Shown here in pieces: positions 1 to 10,390 of a stretch of 64,000 bases of DNA. The translations under genes were made by a program, and so were the position numbers. Below the pieces are notes generated by a model, which saw nothing but the letters and a program-made list of their open reading frames with translations, searched no databases and was not told the DNA's origin. Numbering within the stretch: position 1 is the stretch's first letter; each line of letters opens with the position of its first letter. The stretch covers positions 13,467,712 through 13,531,711 of the forward strand of contig OY783201.1 in the NCBI GenBank assembly GCA_963678675.1, read 5' to 3'. Origin of the DNA: Xiphydria camelus. Lineage: Eukaryota > Arthropoda > Insecta > Hymenoptera > Xiphydriidae.

Positions 1-480
1 TATCACAATTAATGGAGTTCAACCTAGATTTGGCCTGCTCGCAACCCTATAAATTAAAATAAATATCTCAAAAACGAAGCTATAAAACAAAAATTTGCAA
101 GTGATTTTTTTTCTCTAAATTAAACGGGAAATCCAATAATTAAATTTTCTTTGCAAAATATCCAGTGGCGCCGACGATTGGGAGGGGGAAAGGGGGGTAC
201 CGGCCCCTAGTATCTACGCCACTGGAGAATTTTTAAAAATTATTTAATTATTACTTAGAGCTGTACGACATTAGCCTGTGTGCGAAATTTCATGGAAATC
301 GATCAAGTAGTTTAGAAGTTATGATGAGAAAACCATTTTTTGTTCGAAACTTGGACACCCTGTATCTTTGTTAGAAAACGTTTTTGAAAAAAATTTTCTT
401 ATGAAAGTCTACTTTTTTTGTTGTTGTTCTATCACATATCAAACAAAAATGACGTTTAACCTGGTCCACCCTGTATATAG
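1..480. other. AT-rich, gene-free stretch with transposon-end sequence
   Basis: No coding region is supported. The text near 350-365 and 465-475 ends in CACCCTGTAT, the usual outer end of Tc1/mariner-type elements, so this is probably old transposon sequence. No matching partner end was found for it. Confidence 0.4.
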
Positions 481-811
481 AATTGAAGTAGGCAGATTGA
501 AAAAGACACTTAATAGAAAAGTTGCCGTGGAATAGCGCGGATGTATTTTTAATTATTTTTGTTAATAAGGTAAGTGAATACAATATGCCCACCCTAAACG
601 ATTTTTTTTAGGTTCTAAACATGTTGAACTTTGTCATGAAATAATGGCTATTAGTTATTATTTAACATTACCTTGTTAACAAACAAAAATCGCTCAGGAT
701 GGGCATATTGTATTCACTTACCTTATTAAAAAAAATAATTTAAAATACATCCGTGCTATTCCACGGCAACTTTTCTATTAAGTGCCCTTTTTCAATCTGC
801 CTACTTCAATC
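481..811. mobile_element. Hairpin MITE (about 330 bp)
   Basis: Two long inverted arms face each other. The left arm (481-610) reads from ATTGAAGTAGGCAGATTG through GTAAGTGAATACAATATGCC, and the right arm (about 675-811) is its reverse complement with a few mismatches. The loop is about 60 bp. There is no coding capacity, so this is a non-autonomous foldback element. The superfamily is not identified. Confidence 0.75.
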
Positions 812-1739
812 AAGAGACACGGTAGTGTCTCGCGGCATGTTCATTCAAGTCGTCAGAACGACGCCGCCAGCGCTGTCGCCGCGAGCACCCGTGTATCTTT
901 ACAGGAAAAATGTCTGCCCCCTTCACCCCTCAATTTTAACATCGAATTTTCTCAATAAATATACGGTTATAAACAAAACTATGCTTAGTTACGCCATATA
1001 AATCGACTATTCTCTATCGATAGAGACCAGAGTAAATGTTGTAAGTTACATATTAACAGAGATTTTTCCTTAGCAACGCGAAGCCACGCCCCTCGCCCCT
1101 CAAAAGTCGAGAATCCGATTTCTCGGGCGATATATATATGTAAAAACGTCACAAAAATTCCGCCTGTCTTCGGCGGTATTCGGCCATGGTCGGAAATGAG
1201 TACACAGATGCGGCCACACGCATACGCCATCAAAAATGTATGTGAGAGTGTGTGAGAGAATATATTCCTTGAATGTTTAGTTGTTCTTCAAAATTAATAA
1301 AATATTTCCATTCGCGAAACGATTTCCCTCGCATTTTTTCGATCCTCGGACGCGCTTGTTAATAAAAAGTAAAAATTCAGTGTAATCGGAGTAGTGAATC
1401 TCAATAGTGGTGAATGTGACAGACGCTCTGACAGCTAGCTATTATAAAATCGTTTGGATTTTTGTTTAATAATCAAGACAGTGCACGGAAGCAGTGTCAT
1501 TTTTCTCTGGTTTGCTGGTGCATGAAGAGCAGGAAAGGAGACATCTGTATCTCGGAAGAAGTGGCACCAGATAAGTTACTTCCTAACTGACTGTCTTAAC
1601 CTCATTTTCATCCCTTATACAGAACAAATATCTTTGTGGTTATTCTATTTTTTGTTTTCAGCGCCATACGAGAACGGGACGGATTGATGGAAATTTGATT
1701 TTTCTTCGCAGTAAAAAATCAACCTAGGTAGAAAAGAAT
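812..1739. other. No gene seen
   Basis: Only short incidental reading frames occur, with no recognisable domain. The composition is mixed, with a modest CpG-rich patch around 840-910. No repeat structure or RNA gene was recognised. Confidence 0.4.
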
Positions 1740-2460
1740 TCTCTAGAATTGCGGTACAATGCCACGGTATGAATATCAGGTTCTACCGACATGACATGCT
1801 TCGACAAGGTCTGTATCAACTTTAGCGGTATATTGGGGGCACTGCACTAATCCTGTGGCACATTTGTCTATCTGGGAAAGCATATTATTATGGTAGTACA
1901 GCTGTACAGCGTTCCGATAATATACCGTCTTCCCGTACTGACAGTATACATGCATTTTTTTTACCTCCAATATGCCGGAATTAAAAATCTCTAGAACTCT
2001 GCGGTACAATGCCACGGTAGGAATATCAGGTTCTACCGACATGACATGCTTCGACAAGGTCTGTATCAACTTTAGCGGTATATTGGGGGCACTGCACTAA
2101 TCCTGTGGCATATTTTTCTATCTGGGAAAGCATATTATTATGGTAGTACAGCTGTACAGCGTTCCGATAATATATAATTGGAACTTTTGATAATACGAAA
2201 GGGGGAATATATCGATAAAGCAAAGATAATAAAATAATTACTTCATTATTGTAATCCAATTCTATCGTATCTCCTACTTTTCTACCACGGCTTTCCCAGA
2301 TAGAAAAATGTGCCACAGGATTAGTGCAGTGCCCCCAATATAATGCTAAAGTTGATACAGACCTTGTCGAAGCATGTCATGTCGGTAGAATTCGATATTC
2401 CTACCGTGGCATTGTACCGCAGAGTTCTAGAGATTTTTAATTCCGGCATATTAGAGGTTA
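1740..2460. repeat. Direct plus inverted repeat cluster
   Basis: A unit beginning TAGAATTGCGGTACAATGCC occurs at about 1745-1925 and again, directly repeated, at about 1993-2173. It is followed by a reverse-complement copy at about 2288-2440. All three contain the run GCCCCCAATATA or its complement. The arrangement (two direct, one inverted) suggests a foldback transposon with an internal tandem duplication. No protein is encoded. Confidence 0.7.
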
Positions 2461-2499
2461 GTATAATACGAAAAAGGAAATATATCGACAAAGAGAAAA

Positions 2500-2704
2500 A
2501 ATAATAACAAAGTAGTTACTCCATTATTGTAATCCAATTCCATCTTATTCATTATTTTTCTGCCACGACTTTGATTGTTGATAGTGGATGGATCAACCAA
2601 TAAATTTGATTTTTCTTCACTATCAGCAATTAAAGTCGTGGCAGAAAAATAAGTAATACACAATGTTATTGGATTACAATAATGGAGTAAATACTTTATT
2701 ATTA
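2500..2704. mobile_element. Palindromic MITE
   Basis: The left arm 2502-2575 (ending TTTTTCTGCCACGACTTT) is matched by an inverted right arm at about 2628-2702 (AAAGTCGTGGCAGAAAAA onward). A related single arm lies at about 2225-2290, so this palindrome and the preceding cluster share ancestry. No coding sequence is present. Confidence 0.65.
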
Positions 2705-2977
2705 TTTTTTCTTTATCTTTATTTTTATGCACTTATGAGAGATTTTAAATAAATTCATACACTTATATGATACCACCAGTATACCGAACGTCGCACGAGA
2801 AACCGATCAGGCGGGGGCCTTCTGAATTTCTCTGAATTTGACTTCGGCAGTGCAATTTATGAATCACTCTAGCACACCGTCCAAGCACTGCAAATTATTC
2901 GGTATAGTGGACAAAATATGAAAACTTAAACGCGGCAAGTTCTTTTTTATGAAAATTTGTTTATACCTAAATTTTTT

Positions 2978-3185
2978 TAGTCGAATTTTTTAGTAACGAG
3001 TTACAATAATTTTCCTTTCAAATGATGCCTTTTACTTTTTATACATAAATCTTGAACATGGCGATCTTAATTGATTTCAAATCTTTTTTGGAGAGTATTT
3101 TACGTATCAATTTTTGTTGGCACTGAATGAACATGCCGCCTTTTTTTTACAGAGAATCTGTTTTTGTGGGGTTCTATATACGTAT
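2978..3185. repeat. Dispersed repeat R1, copy 1
   Basis: About 200 bp is repeated with few changes at 5889-6090, including TGGCACTGAATGAACATGCC and TGTTTTTGTGGGGTT. The two copies diverge abruptly near GGGGTT(T)CT..TACGTAT, just before the hammerhead-like motif that follows only the second copy. This suggests a shared piece of a retroelement. Confidence 0.7.
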
Positions 3186-3344
3186 ATCCTAATTCAAAGT
3201 ATAGAAATGCTTAAAAGTTAAGTAAAACTCTTAAAGATTGTGTTTGAAGCACTTAATGTCAGAAACTTTTTAGGTCATTTTATTTTAACATGTAAGTACA
3301 TATCAGGTTTTGACGGATCCATCACAAATATTTCATGTACAATT

Positions 3345-4953
3345 TCAAAACACTTAATAATAATAAGTATTTTGAGAACACACAGAGAGAAACATCGACA
3401 ATTCACATGTCACCTCAAGCGAACGGTAACTTCCGGCTGACGCTAGAGGGCAGCGCGGGAGTCGAATGAAAAGTAGTGGCTACTAAATGATACGCGGTAC
3501 ATTTAGCTATATAAATGAGCATTTTGTTTTTCAATATCCACAATTTCACAAAAATAATTTATGGCCAGCTTTTAGGCTCAAATACCCGTATGTGCATCGA
3601 GACTTATGCGTTATTTTGTTTCCTCTGTTTAGGCGCCATCTACTTTTATCGCGGACTTCTTGAACTCAGTTCATAGACGAAGTCATTTTGGACTTGGGCA
3701 CTTTTCATATGATGCCGACGATATACCATATATCTGATGTTACTCAGTCTTGCGCCATTACTATCTAACACCAAAAGTGGTCTATTTAGGTTCTTTACAG
3801 TGTACTAGCCTGTGGGCTAGCATAGTGTCCAAATATGGAAGTTTCTATTATGGATTTCACAGCTAAGCCCGTTCGGGGCTTTTATGGTACTGTTTTAGAG
3901 ATTGTCGAGGCATTTTATACATGGGAATCTAGACGACCCAACCTATAAGTACCTAGTATACCGTTAGCTAACGTATTTACCATAACAACAAAATTTGTGT
4001 CAGCTAAAATATGTTTTACTATAGGCTCAAAGAGTCTCTACTTTAGCGAAATATGTTGCTACATCAACGAGACAATTATCAGCGAGCAGCAGTCGTTAGC
4101 TGAATTCAGCTGAATCGTTACGAGTGCAAAACATTCTCCACGATAGCTGAATATTTTTTTTAGGAATGACAAACATAATTCTAGCAACTCGGAATTTGCT
4201 AATTCAACGGAACTACTTTCTTCCGAGTTGTATGGTATATGAAGGGTAGGTACACGGGAAAAGGGGGCTCATCGACATTTTGTATTTGAATAAGTTTTTG
4301 GTGTTTTTTTTCCTATTTACTTAATAATAAAAACCCTCACACACATATTGGTATGAAGTTTTTATATTTCATTGCACATATATTAACGCAGCAAAAACCT
4401 TTGATAAAAAATGTTCTTGAGGGTGACATAGAAAATAAACCTAAAAATTATTCTCCTGTAAAATGTCGATGAGCTCCTTTTTCCCGTGTACCCTTCATAT
4501 ATTAACCCGTCCAGGACTGGCGTTGCCATGTGTCAACCGCATTCCTTCTTTAACAAGTAGCACAGAAAAAAGAAAATTATAAATAATATTACAAATTTTT
4601 ACCACAGTTGAGTTGACAAAATGTTAATGTTTCGAATAACTGACACTAGATGTTTCTGGAGTGCGTTTGCCGGTTATTATTATTCATTTCTTAAGCGTGT
4701 ATAGTTTTACGAAAGCAAAATGGATACAAAGTTTGTAAGTATGAGATTTACAGTTATAATTACTATTGTTGGTAATTATACCTGCAATTTCTTAAAAAGT
4801 ATTGAAACATGCATACTTTCATGTCATAATTTACTTACTTAAACATCCACAAACAAATTAAAATAAAAAAGGAACATATTTTTTCTGTAGACAAGAAACT
4901 CCGTCCCCCTCAAGGGTTAATTTAAATCGAGTAAGTTTTTTTTCTTAGCATAC
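3345..4953. repeat. 1.6 kb direct duplication, copy A
   Basis: This 1609 bp segment matches 10391-11993 (1603 bp). By eye the only length differences are six single-base insertions in copy A, all within its last 440 bp (for example GACTGGCG against GACTGCG, and ATACAAAG against ATACAAG). No gene is recognised in either copy; a 72-codon frame open in copy B is broken in A by these insertions. The two could be copies of one mobile element or an assembly duplication. Confidence 0.85.
4238..4502. mobile_element. Small hairpin MITE inside copy A
   Basis: Inverted ends read ATGAAGGGTAGGTACACGGG and CCCGTGTACCCTTCAT, followed inward by the matching GCTCATCGACATTTT and AAAATGTCGATGAGC. The element is about 265 bp with no coding sequence. 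The same element lies in copy B at about 11284-11548. Confidence 0.65.
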
Positions 4954-5124
4954 GGGAATGGATAGAAAAGTTCGTAATAACCACTCTACGAACTTTTTTA
5001 CGTTTTGGATAAAGTGGGATTGAAAGTGCCGAGATGAAAAGTGCCGTTCGATCGATTTTCATTGACAAACCATTTGGTTTATTCGCAACCAGGGTTCTCT
5101 AGCAGCTGCTGTCTCACATAAAGA

Positions 5125-5885
<761 letters not shown>

Positions 5886-5888
5886 TTT

Positions 5889-6095
5889 TTAGCCGAATTT
5901 TTTAGTAACGATTTACAATAATTTTCCTTTCAAATGATGCCTTTTACTTTTTATGTATAAATCTTGAACATGGCGATCTTAATTGATTTCAAATCTTTTT
6001 TTGGGAAGTATTTTACGTATCAATTTTTGTTGGCACTGAATGAACATGCCGCCTTTTTTACAGAGGATCTGTTTTTGTGGGGTTTCTTTACGTAT
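5889..6095. repeat. Dispersed repeat R1, copy 2
   Basis: This is a direct repeat of 2978-3185. It starts immediately after the CT tract and ends at the hammerhead-like motif. Confidence 0.7.
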
Positions 6096-6136
6096 CTGAA
6101 GAGGGTTCGAAGAGGAACCGAAACGTCAGTCGTGAA
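6091..6136 (+). ncRNA. Hammerhead-ribozyme-like core
   Basis: CTGAAGA (6096-6102) fits the hammerhead core CUGANGA. It is followed by a stem-loop GGGTTC-GAAGAG-GAACC (6103-6119) and then GAAAC (6120-6124), giving conserved box, stem II and the GAAA box in the right order and spacing. Penelope-like retroelements and related repeats carry such ribozymes (established knowledge). I could not find convincing stem I and stem III partners, so activity is doubtful. A chance match or a degenerate remnant is possible. Confidence 0.35.
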
Positions 6137-6640
6137 GTAATTTTTTTAAAAGCAGTTTGGAATGATAATTACCTAATTAAGTTAAAATAATTATTTCAGC
6201 CGAGAGTAAAATTTTTGCTACTTCAACAAATTATATAACTGTTAAAGAAATCTTGCTACCGCAATGGCATTAATTATAACGGCAACAGATATGATTTACA
6301 GGTTCAGTGAAATTCATCCACGAGCGGTAACTGAGTTTATTTTATTAAAAATATTTGGTAGATGAGCAAATTCGTTTGCGGAAATAGCAGAAAAGATGTA
6401 ACTGTTACAACGAAAGAAATAGTAGCATAGAATTATTGTCACTGGTAAAACTTATTGCAGTTAGGGGAATACTATTTTTTCTATTTCTATACATCATATA
6501 TAATTGCTGTGGCGAAACGTCACACTGTGTCAGCCTGCCGCCAGATATTCTGGCATGTTTTTTTTTCAGTCTATATGCAATTGAGGTTTTTGAAGTAATC
6601 ACACATCATTATAACATAAATTTTAATACCAGGCAAGTAC

Positions 6641-6646
6641 TTTATT
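6641..6646 (-). terminator. AATAAA polyadenylation signal of peptide gene 1
   Basis: TTTATT on the plus strand (AATAAA on the coding strand) lies 157 bp past the stop codon at 6803. The surrounding text (GTACTTTATTCGATAAAGC) is conserved at the same place after all five family members, at 26875, 45527, 57807 and 59194. Confidence 0.7.
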
Positions 6647-6802
6647 CGATAAAGCGAATTCTCTCCCATCACCAGTCATATAAATAAAAAGAAATCAGAA
6701 TTACAATATGTACGAGATCTCCTTCGGAATTCTGAGTCCTTGTCACAGCCAGTTCGTTCATACAGAGACGTTGCGTGCCGTGGTTCCACGTTGATTACTA
6801 TT

Positions 6803-6973
6803 TTATCTCCTAAAGCAATAGGATCCATGGATTTGGCTGTTACTGACAAATCTGCAGACTTGGGTACGCGGGCACGGCTTGTTAGGGCCACATTTCCTGA
6901 ATTTAGGTTTATCAGCGTTCGCGACGGCAATCGCGAAGATCAAGAATATGGCGAATATAACACAGAACTTCAT
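6803..6973 (-). CDS. Secreted cationic Cys-rich peptide 1 (four-Cys variant)
   Basis: A 56 aa pre-peptide. Residues 1-20 (MKFCVIFAIFLIFAIAVANA) are a clear signal peptide, so the product should be secreted. The mature part of about 36 aa is very basic (net about +8) and has four cysteines spaced C-x5-C-x5-C-x12-C. The other four family members have six, and the fourth and fifth are missing here, with about eight residues lost between the third and the last. The start is the only ATG in frame, with a stop codon just upstream. A TATA box lies about 90 bp upstream and AATAAA 157 bp downstream; there is no intron. The function is unknown. A small antimicrobial, inhibitor or venom-type peptide would fit, as would a decaying copy. 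Confidence 0.7.
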   Translation of the reverse strand: MKFCVIFAIFLIFAIAVANADKPKFRKCGPNKPCPRTQVCRFVSNSQIHGSYCFRR

Positions 6974-7060
6974 ATTTTAATCGTACAGTTTTCCGGATAC
7001 CGACAACAATTATTATATGATTGACAGATTGATGAGTGATCTAACTGCGCCCCTCATCGC

Positions 7061-7070
7061 CTTTTATATA
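7061..7070 (-). promoter_or_regulatory. TATA box of peptide gene 1
   Basis: TATATAAAAG on the minus strand lies about 90 bp before the ATG. It is embedded in text shared with the other four copies (on the plus strand GATCTAACTGCGC...TCATCGCC). Confidence 0.65.
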
Positions 7071-7129
7071 GGTAAGTAGACGTCTGTACCGCGCACGCAT
7101 GCAAAACGGACGACGTGTTATACATATTT

Positions 7130-7440
7130 GGTTAAGTCAACCTGTCGGCGAGTGTGGAAGATAAAGTAAATGTATTGCTCTTTGAGAATACATGTTTTCA
7201 TTATATGTCTGTTCTATTGAATAAATTAATTTGACTATCGCAGTCTGATTATGTAATATGTAATAAGATATAGACTGCCGATACGTCCGTACGCGACGAA
7301 TAAATTGATGAAAAAATCCAGCTGACAATGAGTCGGTCAAATGTCGTCAACTGACTCTCATTTAGTTGAATCGAAGACCGAGTGAAACAATTTGATACCA
7401 ATTTAATGAGAGAGTATAGTGTGAAGAACAGATAATTTTC
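7130..7440. repeat. Duplicated upstream flank of peptide gene 1
   Basis: Sequence such as TTCTATTGAATAAATTAATTT and GATATAGACTGCCGATACGT is repeated upstream of the 27 kb gene (27360-27620) and, more diverged, at 46010-46125 and 58290-58450. The duplicated unit therefore included several hundred bases of upstream DNA. Confidence 0.65.
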
Positions 7441-7457
7441 GACGCGTTACTAAAAAA

Positions 7458-7662
7458 ATGATCCAAAGAATAAGAATGCTCTATGATTTTAATATGGTCT
7501 ATCTTTTATTTTATTTATATCCGGTTTTCAACGAACTTTTAATTTGAAAATGATAGTAGCCATTTTAAATGGAAAATAGATGAAAATGTGGTAACAAATT
7601 GTTACAAATAATTTAAAAAATGGACTTCATTAAAATCATAGCATTCTTATACTTTGGATCAT
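7458..7662. mobile_element. Small TIR MITE
   Basis: The ends ATGATCCAAAGAATAAGAAT and ATTCTTATACTTTGGATCAT are inverted repeats about 200 bp apart, with a matching inner ATTTTAAT. There is no coding sequence and no clear target duplication. Confidence 0.6.
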
Positions 7663-8186
7663 GTTTTAATCACGTCGAGAATGATCCACTTTTCATCAAA
7701 TTTTGATCAAACCGGCATCAAATCGTTTTACTCGGGATAATTTTTTTATCGAATCAGTTGTTACGCTCAGCGCAATCACGCTTCCCTCTGCATCACAGAT
7801 TATCGTTCCCCCGCGGTATACGCAGGTACGCTCCGAGCATTTCGACCTTTTTTCCTCCGAACCATCGCCGATCCCTAGACGCTTTCCTCTCCAACCATCG
7901 TAGATGCACCCCCGAAAAAACTGACTTTTTCTTTTACAACCACTTCTGACTCACTACCCACGCTTTTATGGTGCCCATCCACGTACAGGCGGACTGCAGT
8001 CCGTGGACTGACAGTTCTGATCTGCAGTCCCGAACTGTCATTGACCACACACGTACAGTTCTTCGGACTGCAGGCCGTCGTCGGACAGTCCAGGGACTGC
8101 AGGCCGCCGGATGATTCGCCATACACGCACAGTTCATGAGTCAGTTCAGTTTGATCAATTGTGTTTGGAAGAAGAAATATATATGA

Positions 8187-8434
8187 GGGGTATAGATGCC
8201 AAGCCCGCCAAGTCACATTTATAGCAATTCACAGGAAACGTCAAAAACTGGTGCAGACGGCCATTGCCTTGCATTGGCAACTGTATTTTCTACCTTATAT
8301 TATTATTAACGGTTTAAGGTGGAATTTGCACCTAAATTATGTTCGACCTTATCCACGTACTTATAAAGAACAAATTCCCGTATCTACCTCAAATTTGACA
8401 AAAATGAACTTGGCGGGTTTTGCATATATACCCC
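8187..8434. mobile_element. 248 bp TIR MITE
   Basis: The ends GGGGTATAGATGCCAAGCCC and the inverted GGGTTTTGCATATATACCCC, with inner CGCCAAGT and ACTTGGCG, define a short non-autonomous element. It lies just upstream of the transposase-like fragment. Confidence 0.6.
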
Positions 8435-8539
8435 TTATGTCTAATATTTAACATGGTTGTGAGAAAAGGGAAGCTTATTTTGTTCCTTATAATTATGTTG
8501 TTAAGTTATCGACATACGAGAAACCGGCAACGTTTTTAG

Positions 8540-9184
8540 GTAAAAGAATGCCAATGTACAGATGATCCTGATTATGAATTTAATTTACATCGTGGAAATG
8601 AAGAGATTCAATCCGAACGTATCGAATTATTATTGCCAAGAGTTGTTTCTACGCATAAGTATGGCGGTGTTTGCGGATCAACGAACAACATAACTGTCAT
8701 TCCTTTTGAAGCTCGAAAGCAAGCGTATATTAAAAAAAGTGTATTTATTCCTATTGGAAATCGATGCTGCAAAAATCATTTGATCAAAGAAAAGTTCTAC
8801 GAAGACGATCTGTGCCTTTTAAAAGTGATTTTTAATTCAAGTTTTGTAGAAACTTCTGATCTACAAAAATTGCTAGATAATCTTGATGCTGGAGGCCGCG
8901 ATTCTTTACTTATAGGAATAATAAGTAATTTCTCTTATTCTGAAGATCAAGTGAAGTTACTGACTGGTTTCTCATATAAAAATATAAATGAAATACGAAA
9001 TATGCTTCCTTCTATGCGCGATAATGATAATCGATCAGTGCTTCAAGCGGTTGTTGTATTTCTTATCAAATTAAGAAGTGGGAATTCAAATAGTACGATT
9101 TCTTCCTTTTTAATTCAAGCGAGAAATTCAAGCGGGGGTAGTTTTCATATGCTTATCCGGCTATACCCTTTAACATTTCGATAA
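8540..9184 (+). pseudogene. DDE-type transposase-like protein, N-terminal part
   Basis: An open frame of about 214 codons follows a good splice acceptor (CGTTTTTAG at 8531-8539). It encodes VKECQCTDDPDYE, then a segment reading IPFEARKQAYIKKSVFIP followed by GNRCCKNHL, then a predicted helical region with GRDSLLIGIISNFSYSEDQ and LLTGFSY. From memory, this layout (a Cys/His cluster, then a helical block before a DDE_Tnp_4-like nuclease) is that of the N-terminus of transposases such as ISL2EU or Harbinger relatives. The frame ends at 9184 before any DDE nuclease core, and no catalytic acids are seen, so this is a partial gene. The family call needs a profile search. Confidence 0.5.
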
Positions 9185-9315
9185 TCTAAATGCGGTATAT
9201 GCTAACTGCTCAGGTAAAAAGCGGTATGTGCACCGACGCTTATTGTAGATACCACTGTTTGACTGTGTATGATGCAATACCGCGTTTCACGTTTCAACGG
9301 CTCAGAAATTGAAGG

Positions 9316-9669
9316 ATGACGAAAAATTTGCAAAATGACAGTACGTTACCTCCCGCAATCGATTTCGTAATTGTTGATGGATTTTTTTTAATTCGTCGTA
9401 TTAAAGGTGTGCCAAAGTCGTTCGGCAATATTTCAAAGAAAATTCTACAAATTCTATACAGTTCTGATGCTCCACGTGTACATATAGTTTCTCATCAGTA
9501 TTCTCTGCCTTCAGTCAAAGATTACGAGCGTTCGTTGCGAGGAGGTTTCGCAACTGATTACGAGTACGTCATCTGTGGTCCAAAACAAGCTAGACCATCT
9601 GACTTTTCGAAAGAACTTGGAAATGATAAATTCAAAGAAGATTTAGTCGTTTTTCTAATTTCACCCTAG
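9316..9669 (+). CDS. Uncharacterised transposon-associated ORF (117 aa)
   Basis: It starts at an ATG with an in-frame stop just upstream and runs 117 codons. Visible segments are FVIVDGFFLIRRIKG and, later, VHIVSHQYSLPSVKDYER. A pattern of this kind (an acidic residue in a beta-strand, then an acidic or SxKD motif) is met in uncharacterised proteins that travel with transposases, and it might be a PIN/FEN-like fold; this is from memory and uncertain. It lies 131 bp after the transposase-like fragment on the same strand. A 258 bp Helitron sits just beyond its stop, so the frame may be truncated or the gene may have continued. Confidence 0.4.
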   Translation: MTKNLQNDSTLPPAIDFVIVDGFFLIRRIKGVPKSFGNISKKILQILYSSDAPRVHIVSHQYSLPSVKDYERSLRGGFATDYEYVICGPKQARPSDFSKELGNDKFKEDLVVFLISP

Positions 9670-9715
9670 CAAACTCGAGAAGTAGGTACCTTTATTGGTA
9701 ACAAAAATCTCTTTA

Positions 9716-9973
9716 TCTGTATATATAAAATAAAGTCGGGTTAGTTATACAATTTATAACTAAAGAATGGCTGGACAGATTTTTATGACTTCTGACTCTT
9801 GGATTTGTCTCCGCGATGAATAGCAGAATATATTGATTCGTTTCACAATAAAGCAAATGCCTTGCTGTAAAGTGAATTAAATTAGTTTAAATATAATTAA
9901 AATACATTTCGTTTTTAAGTTAACACAACATTTATTGATTCTGAGGCGGTACGAAGTTCGCCGGGTCAGCTAG
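9716..9973 (+). mobile_element. Short non-autonomous Helitron
   Basis: It begins TCTGTATATATAAAATAAAG after an A (an alternative TC start lies at 9708). It ends with a short hairpin (GGCG...CGCC) about 11 bp before CTAG at 9970-9973, followed by T. This fits the Helitron rule of insertion between A and T with no target duplication. The larger Helitron at 23994-26065 has the same ending style. Confidence 0.7.
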
Positions 9974-9999
9974 TTAAGTATATACCTAAAATAGTTTTT

Positions 10000-10390
10000 C
10001 GGATCGACGATCGACTCAAAACTCCGTCCACCACCAATCGCCTACGAGCCAGCGCGACGACGACGCCGCCGCCGCTCCCCTTCCCTTCCCTCTTTCCACC
10101 CCCTCCATCACCTTTCCTCCCCTCTGAACTGACAGAAAATTTTTAACATCGATGAAAGCAGTTCAGCACGACAGGCCTGGACTGCAGATCAACCGCCACA
10201 CACGCACAGTTTTCTAACAGTTTCGACGGACAGCAGGCGAACTGTACGTGTATGGTGAAATTTGGACTGAGAAGGCGGGATCGCTCACAGTTCGAGACTG
10301 CAGCATCAATTTTCTCGTTTTTACTGTTCCTGCAGATTCCGCTTTTTAATTGTAGACGGCACTGTAGCAGCACCGCTAATAATCACCGCT
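10000..10390. other. CpG-rich stretch with GGACTGCAG / CGTACAGTT motifs
   Basis: No gene is supported. 10020-10140 is GC-rich with a C-rich run. 10140-10300 contains CACACACGCACAGTTTT and GAACTGTACGTGTATGGTG, which match, partly inverted, motifs at 7973-8160 (CACGTACAG, CACACACGTACAGTTC). The two zones flank the transposase-like genes and may be imperfect ends of one DNA transposon. Confidence 0.35.

Noticed and set aside
8633..8635. Start of the transposase-like frame at TTG 8633
   Set aside because: The frame continues open upstream to a splice acceptor at 8539; no ATG supports a start there.
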